A stretch of 64,000 bases of DNA from WHSW01 sp963767475 (GCA_963767475.1 CAVYEI010000003.1:496001-560000), one strand, 5' to 3'. Shown: positions 23,707 to 32,168, counted from the first letter of the stretch. Notes: generated by a model from the letters alone, not told the origin. Program-made: numbers and translations.

Positions 23707-24876
23707 TCAGACGACGACGACCGTCGTCCCGAGCTTGGCGAATCTGTACAGCCCCGGGGCCTCGGGCGCGGGTACCCGCACGCATCCGTGTGAGGCCGGA
23801 AACACGGGCACATCCGGGTACTCGTGGAAGGCGATCCCGCCGGTGAAGTAGGAGGCGTAGGGCAGCCAGACCTGAAACGGCACCGACCAGGACTTGAGCT
23901 CCTTGCGAAAGACCTCGAAGGTGCCGGCGGGGGTCGAGGTGCCCGGCGCCCCGGTGGAGACGTGGATCGCCCTCTTGACCCGATCGTGGGCGATCAGCAG
24001 GGCAACGCCGCGCTCGCGATTGACCTCGATCCTGCGCGGCGGGCCGCCTGACTGCGGCTTCGGTGACTTCGCCTTCGCCAGCGCGGCTGTGGTCGCCGGG
24101 CCGACGACCCCGTCTCGCGCCAGGCCCTCCCAGGACTGAAACGCGATCACCGCCTGCTGGGTGCGATAGCCCTCGACCCCGTCGACGGCGCTGCGCGGCA
24201 GGTACTGGAGGTCGGCGAGCCGCTCCTGCAGCCGGCGCGTGTTCGAGCTCTGCTCCCCCTTCGGGCGCTGCTTTCGCTGCGGGCCCTTGGCCGGCTTGGC
24301 GAAGTCGCTGCGATCCGTGTCGCGCTCGACCGGCTCGCCGCCGGCGATCACGTCGACAGCCTCGACCTGGTCGAACTGGGTAAGCGTGTAGGTGAGCTGG
24401 CCGAGGCGCGCGGCGAGCTCCTGGCGCTGCAGGTCGTCGCGGTCGGCCGCGGCGGCCGGAATCCCGTCGAGGAACTCGGCGGAGACCTCGACCGTCGCGG
24501 TGCCGTCCTCGGCGACGCCGACTCCCTCGACCGCGACGTCCGCCGGAATCTGGGTCTCGACCTTGCCCTCGTCCGGCGGGCCCGCGAGCAGCGCCTCGGT
24601 CACGGCGTCGAGCCGGCCGTCGCCCTCCGGGATCTCCCGCTCGACCTTGCGAAACTGCTCGCCGGCGGTGAAGTAGAGCGCGGTCGGCTCTTCGCCCTGC
24701 CCATCTGCCTGCTGCTCGCTCGGCGGCTCGGCGCTCTGCGTGGTCGTCGACTCCGCGGTCGTGGTCTCGGCAGCGGTGGTCGTACTCTCGTCCGCGCCGC
24801 CGCCGCAGCCCCCGAGCGCCAGGATCGCGATCAGCGATCCGCCCGCCCACAGCCTCCGTGCCTGCGCTGCCGCCAT
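23707..24876 (-). CDS. Lipoprotein L,D-transpeptidase with GerMN and peptidoglycan-binding domains
   Basis: This 389-residue protein has a lipoprotein signal (LALGGCGGG, lipidated Cys near residue 24) and a Thr/Ser-rich linker. A GerMN-like domain follows (TALYFTAGEQFRKVEREIP...LDAVTEALLAGPP), then a PG_binding_1 domain (NTRRLQERLADLQYLPRSAVDGVEGYRTQQAVIAFQ) and a C-terminal YkuD catalytic domain with HEYPDVPVFPASHGCVRVP (His and the S-H-G-C-V-R active-site Cys). YkuD enzymes form 3-3 peptidoglycan cross-links or attach proteins. A TAGGGT box lies 8 nt upstream of the ATG. Confidence 0.92.
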   Translation of the reverse strand: MAAAQARRLWAGGSLIAILALGGCGGGADESTTTAAETTTAESTTTQSAEPPSEQQADGQGEEPTALYFTAGEQFRKVEREIPEGDGRLDAVTEALLAGPPDEGKVETQIPADVAVEGVGVAEDGTATVEVSAEFLDGIPAAAADRDDLQRQELAARLGQLTYTLTQFDQVEAVDVIAGGEPVERDTDRSDFAKPAKGPQRKQRPKGEQSSNTRRLQERLADLQYLPRSAVDGVEGYRTQQAVIAFQSWEGLARDGVVGPATTAALAKAKSPKPQSGGPPRRIEVNRERGVALLIAHDRVKRAIHVSTGAPGTSTPAGTFEVFRKELKSWSVPFQVWLPYASYFTGGIAFHEYPDVPVFPASHGCVRVPAPEAPGLYRFAKLGTTVVVV

Positions 24877-24919
24877 CTCGCGAAACCCTAGTGGGCCGAG
24901 GCGCTACCGTCGCTCAGCG

Positions 24920-26425
24920 ATGGCGACCCCGGGCTCGAGCAAACGCCCTCCCGAACTGGCGACGAGCGCCGGCGGCGGCGCCGGCGAGGCCCTCGCCCGA
25001 CCGGGCTACGCCGGACGTACGGGACGCTTGAGCGCCTACGACTGGGCGTTCGAGGGACCCGGGTACATGTACGTCACCCTGACCGTGGACGCGGTCCTCC
25101 TGGTGGTGGCGCTGGTGTTGGCCGACGCGCTCAACCCCGCCGACTCCTACCTTCCCGCGCTCCTGGTCAGCCCGCTGACCGTCGTCCTGCTCGCCGGCAG
25201 GCGGCTCTACGACCCTCACGCCCAGATCAGCCGCCTCGATCGGGCGGCGGCGATCGTCGGCTCGACCGCTGCGGCCTCGCTTCTGGTCGCCGCGATCGTC
25301 GAGCTGGCGCGACCGTCGGCCACCGACTCGGGGCTGATCGCGATCCAGTTCGGGCTCGCGACCGCGCTGCTGCTGACCTGGCGGATGGGCTGGGCGACCC
25401 TGCGCCGCTGGGCGCGCCGGCGGCGGCTCTGCGGCCGGCCGACCCTGATCGTCGGCGCCGGCGAGGTCGGGCACCGGCTCGAGCGCTATCTGGAACGCCT
25501 GCCCGAGGCCGGGCTGATCCCGGTTGGCTTCGTCGACGACGACCCCGTCTCCGGCGACGAGCTCGCCCGCCGCCAGGCTCCGGTGCTCGGCTCGGTGGCC
25601 GAGTTCGACGCGATCGTCGACGAGACCGGCGCCCGCCACACGCTGTTCGCCTTTCAGATCGAACCCGACGTGATCCTGCGCCGCCTCGTTCACCGCTGCC
25701 TCGAGCGCGGCCTGACGATGGCGGTCGTACCGCGGCTATTCGACGACGCGACCAATCGGATGGTGCTCCAGCACGTCGGCGGGATCCCGGTATTCGAGCT
25801 GCGTCAGGTCGACCCGAAGGGCTGGCAGTTCGCGATCAAGCACGGCTTCGACCGCCTGGTCGCGGCCACCGTGCTGATCTTGCTCTCGCCAGTGATCGCG
25901 GCGACAGCGCTCGCCGTCCGGCTCTCATCGCCCGGCCCGGTGCTCTTTCGCCAGCCGCGGGTCGGCCGCGACGGCCAGAGCTTCGACGTGCTCAAGTTCC
26001 GCTCCATGCGCCCTGCCCCGGCGGGCGCCGACCTGCCGAAGCTGGCCGGGGACGAAGCGCCCGGCGCACAGGTCGGCGAGGGCGAGGACCGGCGCACGCC
26101 CGTGGGTCGCTTCATCCGGGCCTGGTCGCTGGACGAGCTGCCGCAGCTGGTCAACGTGCTTCGCGGCCAGATGAGCCTCGTCGGGCCGCGGCCGGAGCGA
26201 CCGGAGCTGGTGCTCGAGTTCGCCGAGCGCGTGCGCCGTTACTCAGAGCGCCACCGGGTCCGTTCGGGGATCACCGGCTGGTCGCAGGTCAACGGGCTCG
26301 GGCCGGGCACCTCGCTCGCCGACCGCGCCGAGTACGACAACTGGTACATCCAGAACTGGTCGCTGTGGCTCGACTTCAAGATCCTGCTGATGACGATCCC
26401 GACCGTGTTCACGCGCTCGGAGTGA
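24920..26425 (+). CDS. Polyprenyl glycosylphosphotransferase (sugar transferase)
   Basis: This 501-residue membrane enzyme has four N-terminal helices (residues ~45-165) and a CoA-binding-like Rossmann region (PTLIVGAGEVGHRLERYL). After a fifth helix comes the catalytic bacterial sugar transferase domain with SSPGPVLFRQPRVGRDGQSFDVLKFRSM, WSLDELPQLVNVLRGQMSLVGPRPERP and SGITGWSQVNG. Such enzymes load the first sugar phosphate on undecaprenyl phosphate for exopolysaccharide synthesis. No other polysaccharide genes flank it, which is unusual. A TACCGT box lies 9 nt before the ATG. Confidence 0.93.
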   Translation: MATPGSSKRPPELATSAGGGAGEALARPGYAGRTGRLSAYDWAFEGPGYMYVTLTVDAVLLVVALVLADALNPADSYLPALLVSPLTVVLLAGRRLYDPHAQISRLDRAAAIVGSTAAASLLVAAIVELARPSATDSGLIAIQFGLATALLLTWRMGWATLRRWARRRRLCGRPTLIVGAGEVGHRLERYLERLPEAGLIPVGFVDDDPVSGDELARRQAPVLGSVAEFDAIVDETGARHTLFAFQIEPDVILRRLVHRCLERGLTMAVVPRLFDDATNRMVLQHVGGIPVFELRQVDPKGWQFAIKHGFDRLVAATVLILLSPVIAATALAVRLSSPGPVLFRQPRVGRDGQSFDVLKFRSMRPAPAGADLPKLAGDEAPGAQVGEGEDRRTPVGRFIRAWSLDELPQLVNVLRGQMSLVGPRPERPELVLEFAERVRRYSERHRVRSGITGWSQVNGLGPGTSLADRAEYDNWYIQNWSLWLDFKILLMTIPTVFTRSE

Positions 26426-26435
26426 GCGCGGCCGC

Positions 26436-26822
26436 TCAGTCGGCCCACCAGTCCGCAAGCAGCTCCCCGTCGCCCTCGTGGCGCGCCCCGACGGCGATCA
26501 GCTCGAGCCCCTCGGCGCCGGCCTCGAACTGGCGGATCACCCCGGGCGCGACGCGGAGCGCGTCGAGCGCGCCGAGCTCGACGATCTCGTCGTCGAGCTT
26601 CACCCGGCCCGAGCCCGAGACGACGACGTAGACCTCCTCCGCGTCGTCGTGGCGATGGGCGAAGCCCTGGCGCTTTCCGGGCTTCACCCGAAGGTGGCTG
26701 ATGCCGGTCTCCCCGGCGCCGAGGTCGCCGGTCGCAAAGCGTGCCTCCTGAAGCTCCCCGTATCCGAACCCCGGGGCCGAGTCCTTGACCTCGGTCAGCT
26801 TCTGCAGCGTGTAATCGCCCAT
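26436..26822 (-). CDS. Cupin-domain protein
   Basis: This 128-residue single-domain cupin has motif 1 as FAHRHDDAEEVYVVVSGSGRVKLDD (H-x-H ... E) and motif 2 as ALDALRVAPGVIRQFEAG. The usual motif-2 His is replaced (GVIRQF), so the metal site may be incomplete, with two His and one Glu. The role cannot be deduced; small cupins include isomerases, dioxygenases and binding proteins. The ATG is preceded by GAGGTAGGG. It is divergent from glnK. Confidence 0.82.
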   Translation of the reverse strand: MGDYTLQKLTEVKDSAPGFGYGELQEARFATGDLGAGETGISHLRVKPGKRQGFAHRHDDAEEVYVVVSGSGRVKLDDEIVELGALDALRVAPGVIRQFEAGAEGLELIAVGARHEGDGELLADWWAD

Positions 26823-26933
26823 CCCTACCTCGTTCGCATGGTCGTGATTCTCAACCCGAACATCCCCGCCGGACCCGGCCTCGAAACGCCGCAAATTGAT
26901 TGATTCCGCCTGACCGCTGGGCCGCGATCTGGT

Positions 26934-26960
26934 TAGGCTCGCCGCGCCCCCGGGGGGCGC
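26934..26960 (+). promoter_or_regulatory. glnK promoter -10 box and GC-rich leader palindrome
   Basis: TAGGCT (26934-26939) is a -10 candidate. The leader then contains GCGCCCCCGGGGGGCGC (26944-26960), a near-perfect palindrome at the 5' end of the transcript, before the GAGGGAGG ribosome-binding site of glnK at 26984. Confidence 0.4.
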
Positions 26961-26983
26961 AGACAATCGAACGAGGGAGGAAC

Positions 26984-27337
26984 GTGAAACTCGTGATCGG
27001 CATCGTCCGACCGGAGAAGGCGAACGACGTGCTCGAAGCGCTCTACCGCGCCGAGGTGCGCGGGGTCTCGATCAGCCGGATCGAGGGTCACGGCGGCGAG
27101 CTCGACCGGGTCGAGACCTACCGCGGAACGACCGTGAAGGTGGGCTTGGCCGACAAGGTCCGGTTCGAGATCGCGGTCTCGGACGACTTCGTCCAGCCGA
27201 CGATCGACGCGCTCTGCAACGGCGCGCGCACGGGCGAGGTCGGCGACGGCAAGATCTTCGTCGTCCCGCTCGAGCGGGCGGTTCGCATCCGCACCGGCGA
27301 GACCGATCACGGCGCCGTCACCCCGGTGGGCCAGTGA
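26984..27337 (+). CDS. glnK: PII-family nitrogen regulatory protein with altered T-loop
   Basis: This 117-residue PII protein starts at a GTG with AGGGAGG upstream. The core is canonical: MKLVIGIVRPEKANDVLEAL, the B-loop TGEVGDGKIFVVPLE and the C-loop VRIRTGE. The T-loop is not: the ETYRGTTVKVG segment has Val where Tyr-51 is uridylylated or adenylylated in other PII proteins, and the Gln-39 / Lys-40 positions (G-x-G-R-Q-K) read G-x-G-G-E-L. Its stop overlaps the start of the ammonium transporter, so it most likely regulates that channel. Control by covalent modification of Tyr-51 is impossible here. Confidence 0.92.
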   Translation: MKLVIGIVRPEKANDVLEALYRAEVRGVSISRIEGHGGELDRVETYRGTTVKVGLADKVRFEIAVSDDFVQPTIDALCNGARTGEVGDGKIFVVPLERAVRIRTGETDHGAVTPVGQ

Positions 27338-28644
27338 TGGAGGCCTCCAGCCTGCTTGCGGCGGCCAAGATCGACACCGGGGACACCGCCTGGATGCTGG
27401 TGGCGACGGCTCTGGTGCTGATGATGACTCCCGCTCTGGGTCTCTTCTACGCCGGCCTCGTGCGCTCGAAGAACACGCTCAACACATTCATGATGTGCAT
27501 CGGAGCGATCGCGGTTGCCGTGGTCACCTGGGCGGCGATCGGCTACTCCTTCGCCTTCTCGGAGGGCAGCGGCTTCATCGGCGGCTTCGACTACGCCTTC
27601 CTCAACGACGTCACCTTCGACCCGCGCGAGGGATCGACGATCCCCCACCTGCTCTTCTTCGCCTTCCAAGCGACCTTCTGCATCATCACCACCGCGCTCG
27701 TTTCCGGCGCCGTGGTCGAGCGGATGCGGTTCGGCGCCTTCCTCATCTTCGCGGCGCTGTGGTCGGTGCTCGTCTACGCGGTGCTCGCGCACTGGGCGTT
27801 CGGACCGGGCTGGCTGCTCGAGAACGGGACCCTCGACTTCGCCGGCGGCGTACCGGTCGAGATGGGATCCGGGTTCTCCGCCCTGGCGGCGGCGCTCGTG
27901 GTCGGCGCCCGCAAGGACTACGGCCGCCAGGCGCTGCTGCCTCACAACGCCGTCTACGTGCTGGTCGGCGCCGGGCTGCTGTGGTTCGGCTGGTTCGGCT
28001 TCAACGGCGGCAGCGGGTTCAACACCGGCCAGAACTCGGTGCTCGCGTTCACCAACACGTTGCTGACGCCGGCCTGCACACTGCTCGTCTGGTTCCTGCT
28101 CGACGCGCTGCGCGGCAAGCAGGTGACCGCGGTCGGAGCGGCGACCGCGATCATCGTCGGCTGCGTCGGGATCACCCCCGCCGGCGGCTACGTCAGCCCG
28201 GGATACGCGATGTTGCTCGGCGCCCTGGTCGCCCTGCCCTGCTATGCGGTGATCGTCTACCGGGCCAGGACCCGAGTCGACGAGACGCTCGACGTGCTCG
28301 CCGCTCACGGGATCGCCGGCTTCACCGGCATCCTCTTCATCGGCTTCTTCGCCCAGCTGTCCTGGAACGGCGTCTCCGATGGGGCGCTGTTCGGCAACGC
28401 CGCCCAGCTCGCCGACCAGGTGATCGCCGCGGTCGCCGCGCCGGCCTATGCCTTCGCGGCGACCTACGTGCTCCTGCGGCTGATCGGTGCGGTGATGCCG
28501 TTGCGCACGACCGAGCACGAGGAGGCGCTCGGCATGGACGTGATCCAACACGGCGAGGAGGCCTACGCGACCGGCGAGGGCGCGATCCTCGTCACCCCGG
28601 AGGCGGGGGTCGAGGCGCCGGCGCCGGTCGCCGACCCGGGCTAG
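27337..28644 (+). CDS. amt: Ammonium transporter (Amt/Mep family) with Glu-His pore motif
   Basis: This 435-residue protein with 11 transmembrane helices shows PALGLFYAGLVRSKNTLN, FQATFCIITTALVSGAVVERMRF, LDFAGGVPVEMGSGFSALAAA and LWFGWFGFNGGSGFNTG. The second pore His is present (DVLAAHGIAG, H324). The first is Glu (E175, where VHINAG is usual). A Glu-His pair at this site is known from the fungal Mep1/Mep3 branch. The start ATG overlaps the glnK stop. The cytoplasmic tail after the last helix is about 50 residues and acidic. It carries ammonium into the cell under control of the linked PII protein. Confidence 0.93.
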   Translation: MEASSLLAAAKIDTGDTAWMLVATALVLMMTPALGLFYAGLVRSKNTLNTFMMCIGAIAVAVVTWAAIGYSFAFSEGSGFIGGFDYAFLNDVTFDPREGSTIPHLLFFAFQATFCIITTALVSGAVVERMRFGAFLIFAALWSVLVYAVLAHWAFGPGWLLENGTLDFAGGVPVEMGSGFSALAAALVVGARKDYGRQALLPHNAVYVLVGAGLLWFGWFGFNGGSGFNTGQNSVLAFTNTLLTPACTLLVWFLLDALRGKQVTAVGAATAIIVGCVGITPAGGYVSPGYAMLLGALVALPCYAVIVYRARTRVDETLDVLAAHGIAGFTGILFIGFFAQLSWNGVSDGALFGNAAQLADQVIAAVAAPAYAFAATYVLLRLIGAVMPLRTTEHEEALGMDVIQHGEEAYATGEGAILVTPEAGVEAPAPVADPG

Positions 28645-30137
28645 GCGGCTTCCGGGTAAGCCGCCTCCGCGTCGTCGAGCTCGGACTCCGCCTCGAGCTC
28701 GGCCTGCTCGGCGGGCTCCGAGGGCTCGAGCACGGTGAGCCCGACGACGATCGCCGCGACCACGAGCGCCGCCCCGACCAGGAACGCGAGGTGATAGCCG
28801 CTGGTCAGCGCCGAGGCCGTTGCCTCGCCGTCGTCGATCAGGCCGTCGCTGCGGGTCGCCGACAGGGTGGCGAGCACCGCGAGCCCGATCGCGCCGCCGA
28901 CCTGCGCCGAGGTGTTGACGAGCCCCGAGGCGAGACCGGCGTCCTCCTGGGTCGCACCCGACATCGCAATCGTCATCAGCGCCGGGAAGCAGACCCCGAC
29001 CCCGAAGCCGAGCAGGATCATCACGGGCAGGATGTGCTCGACGTAGCCGCCGTCGACCGGCGCCCGGGTGAAGATGGCGAGACCGGCGGCGATCAGGACC
29101 ATGCCCGAGATCAGCGCCCGGCGGGCGCCGAAGCGCATGATGATCGGCTCCGCGTAGCGAACCGAGAGCGTGCCCATGATCAGCGTCGCGGGCAGGAAGG
29201 CGAGGCCGATCTCGAGCGCGTCGTAGCCGAGCACCTCCTGCATGTAGAGCGAGCCCATGAAGAACACCCCGAACATCCCGGCGACCAGCAGCGCCTGAAC
29301 CACGTTCGCCCCCGAGACGTTGCGCGAACGGAAGATGCGCAGCGGCATGATCGGGTTCGCCGCCCGCGACTCGCGGAAGATGAAGCCGCCGAGCAGCGCC
29401 AGCGAGGCGGCGCCGAGGCCGAGCGTCTGACCGTCGGTCCAGCCGTAGTCGGCCGCCGGCTTGACGATCGTGTAGACGCCGAGCATCAGCGAGGTGGTGA
29501 TCAGGATCGCGCCGGGGGTGTCGGCTCCCTCGGACAGCCCGATGCCCTGGTCGCGATCGATCAGCCGCGTCGCCAGAAAGGCGGTCGCGATCGCGATCGG
29601 GACGTTGATGAAGAAGATCCAGTGCCAGTTGATCGCCTCGGTGAGCACGCCACCGGCGAGCAGGCCGATGGTGCCGCCGGCCGAGGCGACGAAGGCGTAG
29701 ACGCCGATCGCCTTCGCCTGCTCGCGCTTCTCCGGGAACATGGTCACGATCATGCCCAGGATCACGGCCGAGGTCAGCGCCCCGCCGATCCCCTGGATGA
29801 AGCGGGCGACGACCAGCATCTCCTGGGTCTGAGCGGCGCCGCAGAGCACCGACGCGACCGTGAACACCGCGAGACCGGCCATGAAGACGTTCTTGCGGCC
29901 GAGCAGGTCGCCGAAGCGCCCTGAGAGCAAGAGCAGACCGCCGAAGGCGATCAGGTAGGCGTTAACGACCCAGGCAAGGCTCGACTGCGAGAAGCCGAGG
30001 TCATCCTGGATCGAGGGCAGCGCCACGTTGACCACGGTGACGTCGAGGACGATCATCAGCATCCCCGCGCAGAGCACGTAGAGGGCGATCCACCGGTTTC
30101 GATCCTGATCCGGCTGCGTTATCTCGTTCAAAGTCAT
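28641..30137 (-). CDS. DHA2-family MFS multidrug-type exporter
   Basis: This 498-residue transporter has about 14 helices. Signatures are LDVTVVNVALPSIQDDLGFSQSSLAWVVNAYLI, GRFGDLLGRKNVFM (motif A) and LTEAINWHWIFFINVPIAI. These are the EmrB/QacA drug:H+ antiporters. The start is the ATG with GGGAAAGG upstream, not the earlier in-frame ATG. The C-terminal tail is strongly acidic. Upstream, 30138-30272 is an unusually AT-rich stretch for this genome (30160-30215) that probably contains the promoter and perhaps a repressor site, though no regulator gene is adjacent. The gene converges on amt with a 4-nt overlap. Confidence 0.92.
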   Translation of the reverse strand: MTLNEITQPDQDRNRWIALYVLCAGMLMIVLDVTVVNVALPSIQDDLGFSQSSLAWVVNAYLIAFGGLLLLSGRFGDLLGRKNVFMAGLAVFTVASVLCGAAQTQEMLVVARFIQGIGGALTSAVILGMIVTMFPEKREQAKAIGVYAFVASAGGTIGLLAGGVLTEAINWHWIFFINVPIAIATAFLATRLIDRDQGIGLSEGADTPGAILITTSLMLGVYTIVKPAADYGWTDGQTLGLGAASLALLGGFIFRESRAANPIMPLRIFRSRNVSGANVVQALLVAGMFGVFFMGSLYMQEVLGYDALEIGLAFLPATLIMGTLSVRYAEPIIMRFGARRALISGMVLIAAGLAIFTRAPVDGGYVEHILPVMILLGFGVGVCFPALMTIAMSGATQEDAGLASGLVNTSAQVGGAIGLAVLATLSATRSDGLIDDGEATASALTSGYHLAFLVGAALVVAAIVVGLTVLEPSEPAEQAELEAESELDDAEAAYPEAA

Positions 30138-30272
30138 GCCTTTCCCGTCCTTTATCCCCACTCGTCTTATCTAAGCAAGTCGGTTTTCAAGCTTTCATAA
30201 CTGTCGAAATAGGACCGCGGAGGGCGCCGAAACTCATCGGTCAGGCGCGAATTCGGGTCGCGGGGCGGTTGG

Positions 30273-31388
30273 TCAGTCGAGGCGCGGGGGCATGCCCAGG
30301 TTCTCGAACGCGGCGGCCATGCTCTTGGCCTCGAGTGCCTGTTCGGGCATCCGCGCCATCGCCTCGCGCGACGGGTCCTCGATCGTGCGGGTGATGAAGC
30401 AGTCCACCTCGCTGATCAGCTCGCCGCGGAAGGTGAGCACGTTGAGCGCGAACGGCAGGTAGCAGCCCTCGTCGTCGTCCCAGGTGTAATAGGCGAGTGC
30501 CGGCTGGCCGTTGGCGTGCGTGCGCAGGGGCTTCCAGCGCCAGTCGCCCGAGAGCGGTGAGGCGGCGAGCCAGATCGCGATCTCCTCGCGCCCGCCGAAC
30601 CAGGTCGACATCGGCGGCATCGTGAAGGCGGCGTCCTCGGTCAGCATCCCGACCACCGCGTCGATGTCGCCGCGCCCCCAGGCATCGACGTAGGCGTCGA
30701 CGATCTCGCTCACGCGCTCGTCGCCGAGCGTGCGCAGCGTCTGCTGCTGGCTCTGCTCGGGCAGCCGCTGGTCGATCGTCGCCCGGGCCCGCTGCAGGGC
30801 GCTGTTGATCGAGGCGGTGGTGGTCTCAAGCGTCTCGGCGGCCTCCTTGGCGGAGAACCCGAGCACCTCGCGCATGATCAGCGCCGCGCGCTGGTTCGGC
30901 GGCAGATGCTGGAGCGCGGCGATGAAGGCGAGCTCGACGGCCTCGCGCTGCTCATAGCGAGCCTCGGGCCCGGCGAGGCCGTCTTCGAGCCCGAGCTGAT
31001 CGTCGGCGTAGGGCTCGATCCATACCGACTCGACCAGTGGATCTCCCGGCGGCACGTGTGGGTCGGCGGCGGGACCGTAGTCGACCGGCAGCACCCGCTT
31101 CGGCCGCTTCTCGATCGAGTTCAGGGAGGTGTTGGTGGCGATCCGGTAGAGCCAGGAGCGCAGCGAGCTCCGGCCCTCGAACTTCGCGATCCCCCGCCAC
31201 GCCCGCAGCAGCGCCTCCTGGAGCGCGTCCTCGGCGTCGTGCACCGAACCCAGCATCCGGTAGCAGTGCGCGTGCAGCTCGCCGCGATAGGCGTCGACGA
31301 GCTCGGTGTAGGCGCGCTCGTTGCCCTCCTGGGCCGCCTCCAGCAACTCCTGCTCGCGGGCCGGGGTGATTGTCGCTGCGCTCGCCAT
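30273..31388 (-). CDS. ECF-type RNA polymerase sigma factor with SnoaL-like C-terminal domain
   Basis: This 371-residue protein contains sigma region 2 (AYTELVDAYRGELHAHCYRMLGSVHDAEDALQEALLRAW and SLRSWLYRIATN), sigma region 4 (ALQHLPPNQRAALIMREVLGFSAKEAAETLETTTASINSALQRARA) and a C-terminal SnoaL-like domain of about 130 residues (VSEIVDAYVDAWGRGDIDAVVGMLTEDAAFTMPPM). This architecture belongs to the SigG/SigJ-type ECF groups, where the extra domain tunes activity in place of a separate anti-sigma factor. No anti-sigma gene is adjacent. The regulon is unknown; the divergent VOC gene could be a target. Confidence 0.92.
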   Translation of the reverse strand: MASAATITPAREQELLEAAQEGNERAYTELVDAYRGELHAHCYRMLGSVHDAEDALQEALLRAWRGIAKFEGRSSLRSWLYRIATNTSLNSIEKRPKRVLPVDYGPAADPHVPPGDPLVESVWIEPYADDQLGLEDGLAGPEARYEQREAVELAFIAALQHLPPNQRAALIMREVLGFSAKEAAETLETTTASINSALQRARATIDQRLPEQSQQQTLRTLGDERVSEIVDAYVDAWGRGDIDAVVGMLTEDAAFTMPPMSTWFGGREEIAIWLAASPLSGDWRWKPLRTHANGQPALAYYTWDDDEGCYLPFALNVLTFRGELISEVDCFITRTIEDPSREAMARMPEQALEAKSMAAAFENLGMPPRLD

Positions 31389-31485
31389 CGAGTTCTGCAG
31401 GGTAGCCAGCCGCCACCGATCAGGCTCATCGGTGCGCGGATGACCGATTAATTCCGCCGCGGGTACCGGTCGTTAACAACGGAAA

Positions 31486-31845
31486 ATGATTCAGAGACCC
31501 TCAAACCCCGTCGTCCACCTGGAGCTTCACACCGCCGACCAGGAGGGCGCGAGCGATTTCTACTCGCGCGTCTGCGGCTGGCGCACCGAGCGCCTCGGGA
31601 CCGGGGACTGCTCCTACCTCGCACTCGGGCTCGGCGGCCGCCTCGACGGGGGGATCGTCGAGTGCCAGGCCCCGCGCCCGCTTTGGCTGCCCTACGTCGA
31701 GGTCAGCGAGATCTCGGCGGCGACCGAGCGCGCACGCCGGCTCGGAGCCTCGCTGCTGCTCGAGCCCCGCGAGGGGCCGGCCGGCTGGCGCAGCGTCGTC
31801 GCCGCCCCGGCGGGCGGCGAGATCGCCTTCTGGCAGCCGAAGTAG
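31486..31845 (+). CDS. VOC-family (glyoxalase/bleomycin-resistance-like) protein
   Basis: This 119-residue protein has the VOC beta-alpha-beta pattern: PVVHLELHTADQEGASDFYSRVCGWRTERL, then PYVEVSEISAATERARRLGASLLLEPREGPAGWRSVVAAPAGGEIAFWQPK. The first metal-ligand position (H in VVHLELH) is present, and the last strand lacks the usual Glu but ends FWQPK as in many actinobacterial members. It may be a small dioxygenase, isomerase or binding protein. It is divergent from the sigma-factor gene with 97 bp between the starts. Confidence 0.85.
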   Translation: MIQRPSNPVVHLELHTADQEGASDFYSRVCGWRTERLGTGDCSYLALGLGGRLDGGIVECQAPRPLWLPYVEVSEISAATERARRLGASLLLEPREGPAGWRSVVAAPAGGEIAFWQPK

Positions 31846-31882
31846 GGGCGCCCCGAGCGGACCTAGGACGCCCCCCGGACAG

Positions 31883-32095
31883 CTATTCCTTGTCGTACTT
31901 GAACGAGACTCCGAGCCGGACTCGGAAGCCGGAGACCTTGCCGTCCTCGATCGTCACGTCCTGGCGGACGACCTCACCGATCCGCAGTTCGCGCACGGAC
32001 TGGCTCACGGTCTCGACGGCGTTCTTCGTCGCCTGCTCCCACGAATCCGCACTGACGCCGACCACTTCGGTGACGCGATAGACGCTTTCTGCCAT
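31883..32095 (-). CDS. Dodecin flavin-binding protein
   Basis: This 70-residue protein has the full dodecin pattern: VYRVTEVVGVSADSWEQATKNAVETVSQSVRELRIGEVVRQDVTIEDGKVSGFRVRLGVSFKYD. Dodecins assemble into hollow dodecamers that store flavin or FAD/CoA. The Trp in DSWEQA corresponds to the residue that stacks on the flavin. The ribosome-binding site is GGAGGAGG just before the ATG. It is a single gene, convergent with the VOC gene. Confidence 0.93.
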   Translation of the reverse strand: MAESVYRVTEVVGVSADSWEQATKNAVETVSQSVRELRIGEVVRQDVTIEDGKVSGFRVRLGVSFKYDKE

Positions 32096-32168
32096 GCGCT
32101 CCTCCTCCGGTTGGGACTCAGTGACCGTATCCGATCCTCCGCACCCTGCCCTGGGCGGCGGCCGCCGG

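Noticed and set aside
27495..29924. Very long open frame crossing the ammonium transporter and opposite the exporter
   Set aside because: Extreme Arg/Gly/Asp content and no motif; both underlying genes are well supported in other frames.
17476..30137. The two DHA2 exporters considered as a duplicated pair
   Set aside because: They share only the general family motifs, lie 10 kb apart and have different tails, so a recent duplication is not supported.
30138..30272. AT-rich gap upstream of the second exporter gene considered as an attachment site or origin
   Set aside because: Only about 135 bp, with no clear repeats or DnaA-type boxes. It is better explained as an ordinary promoter region.
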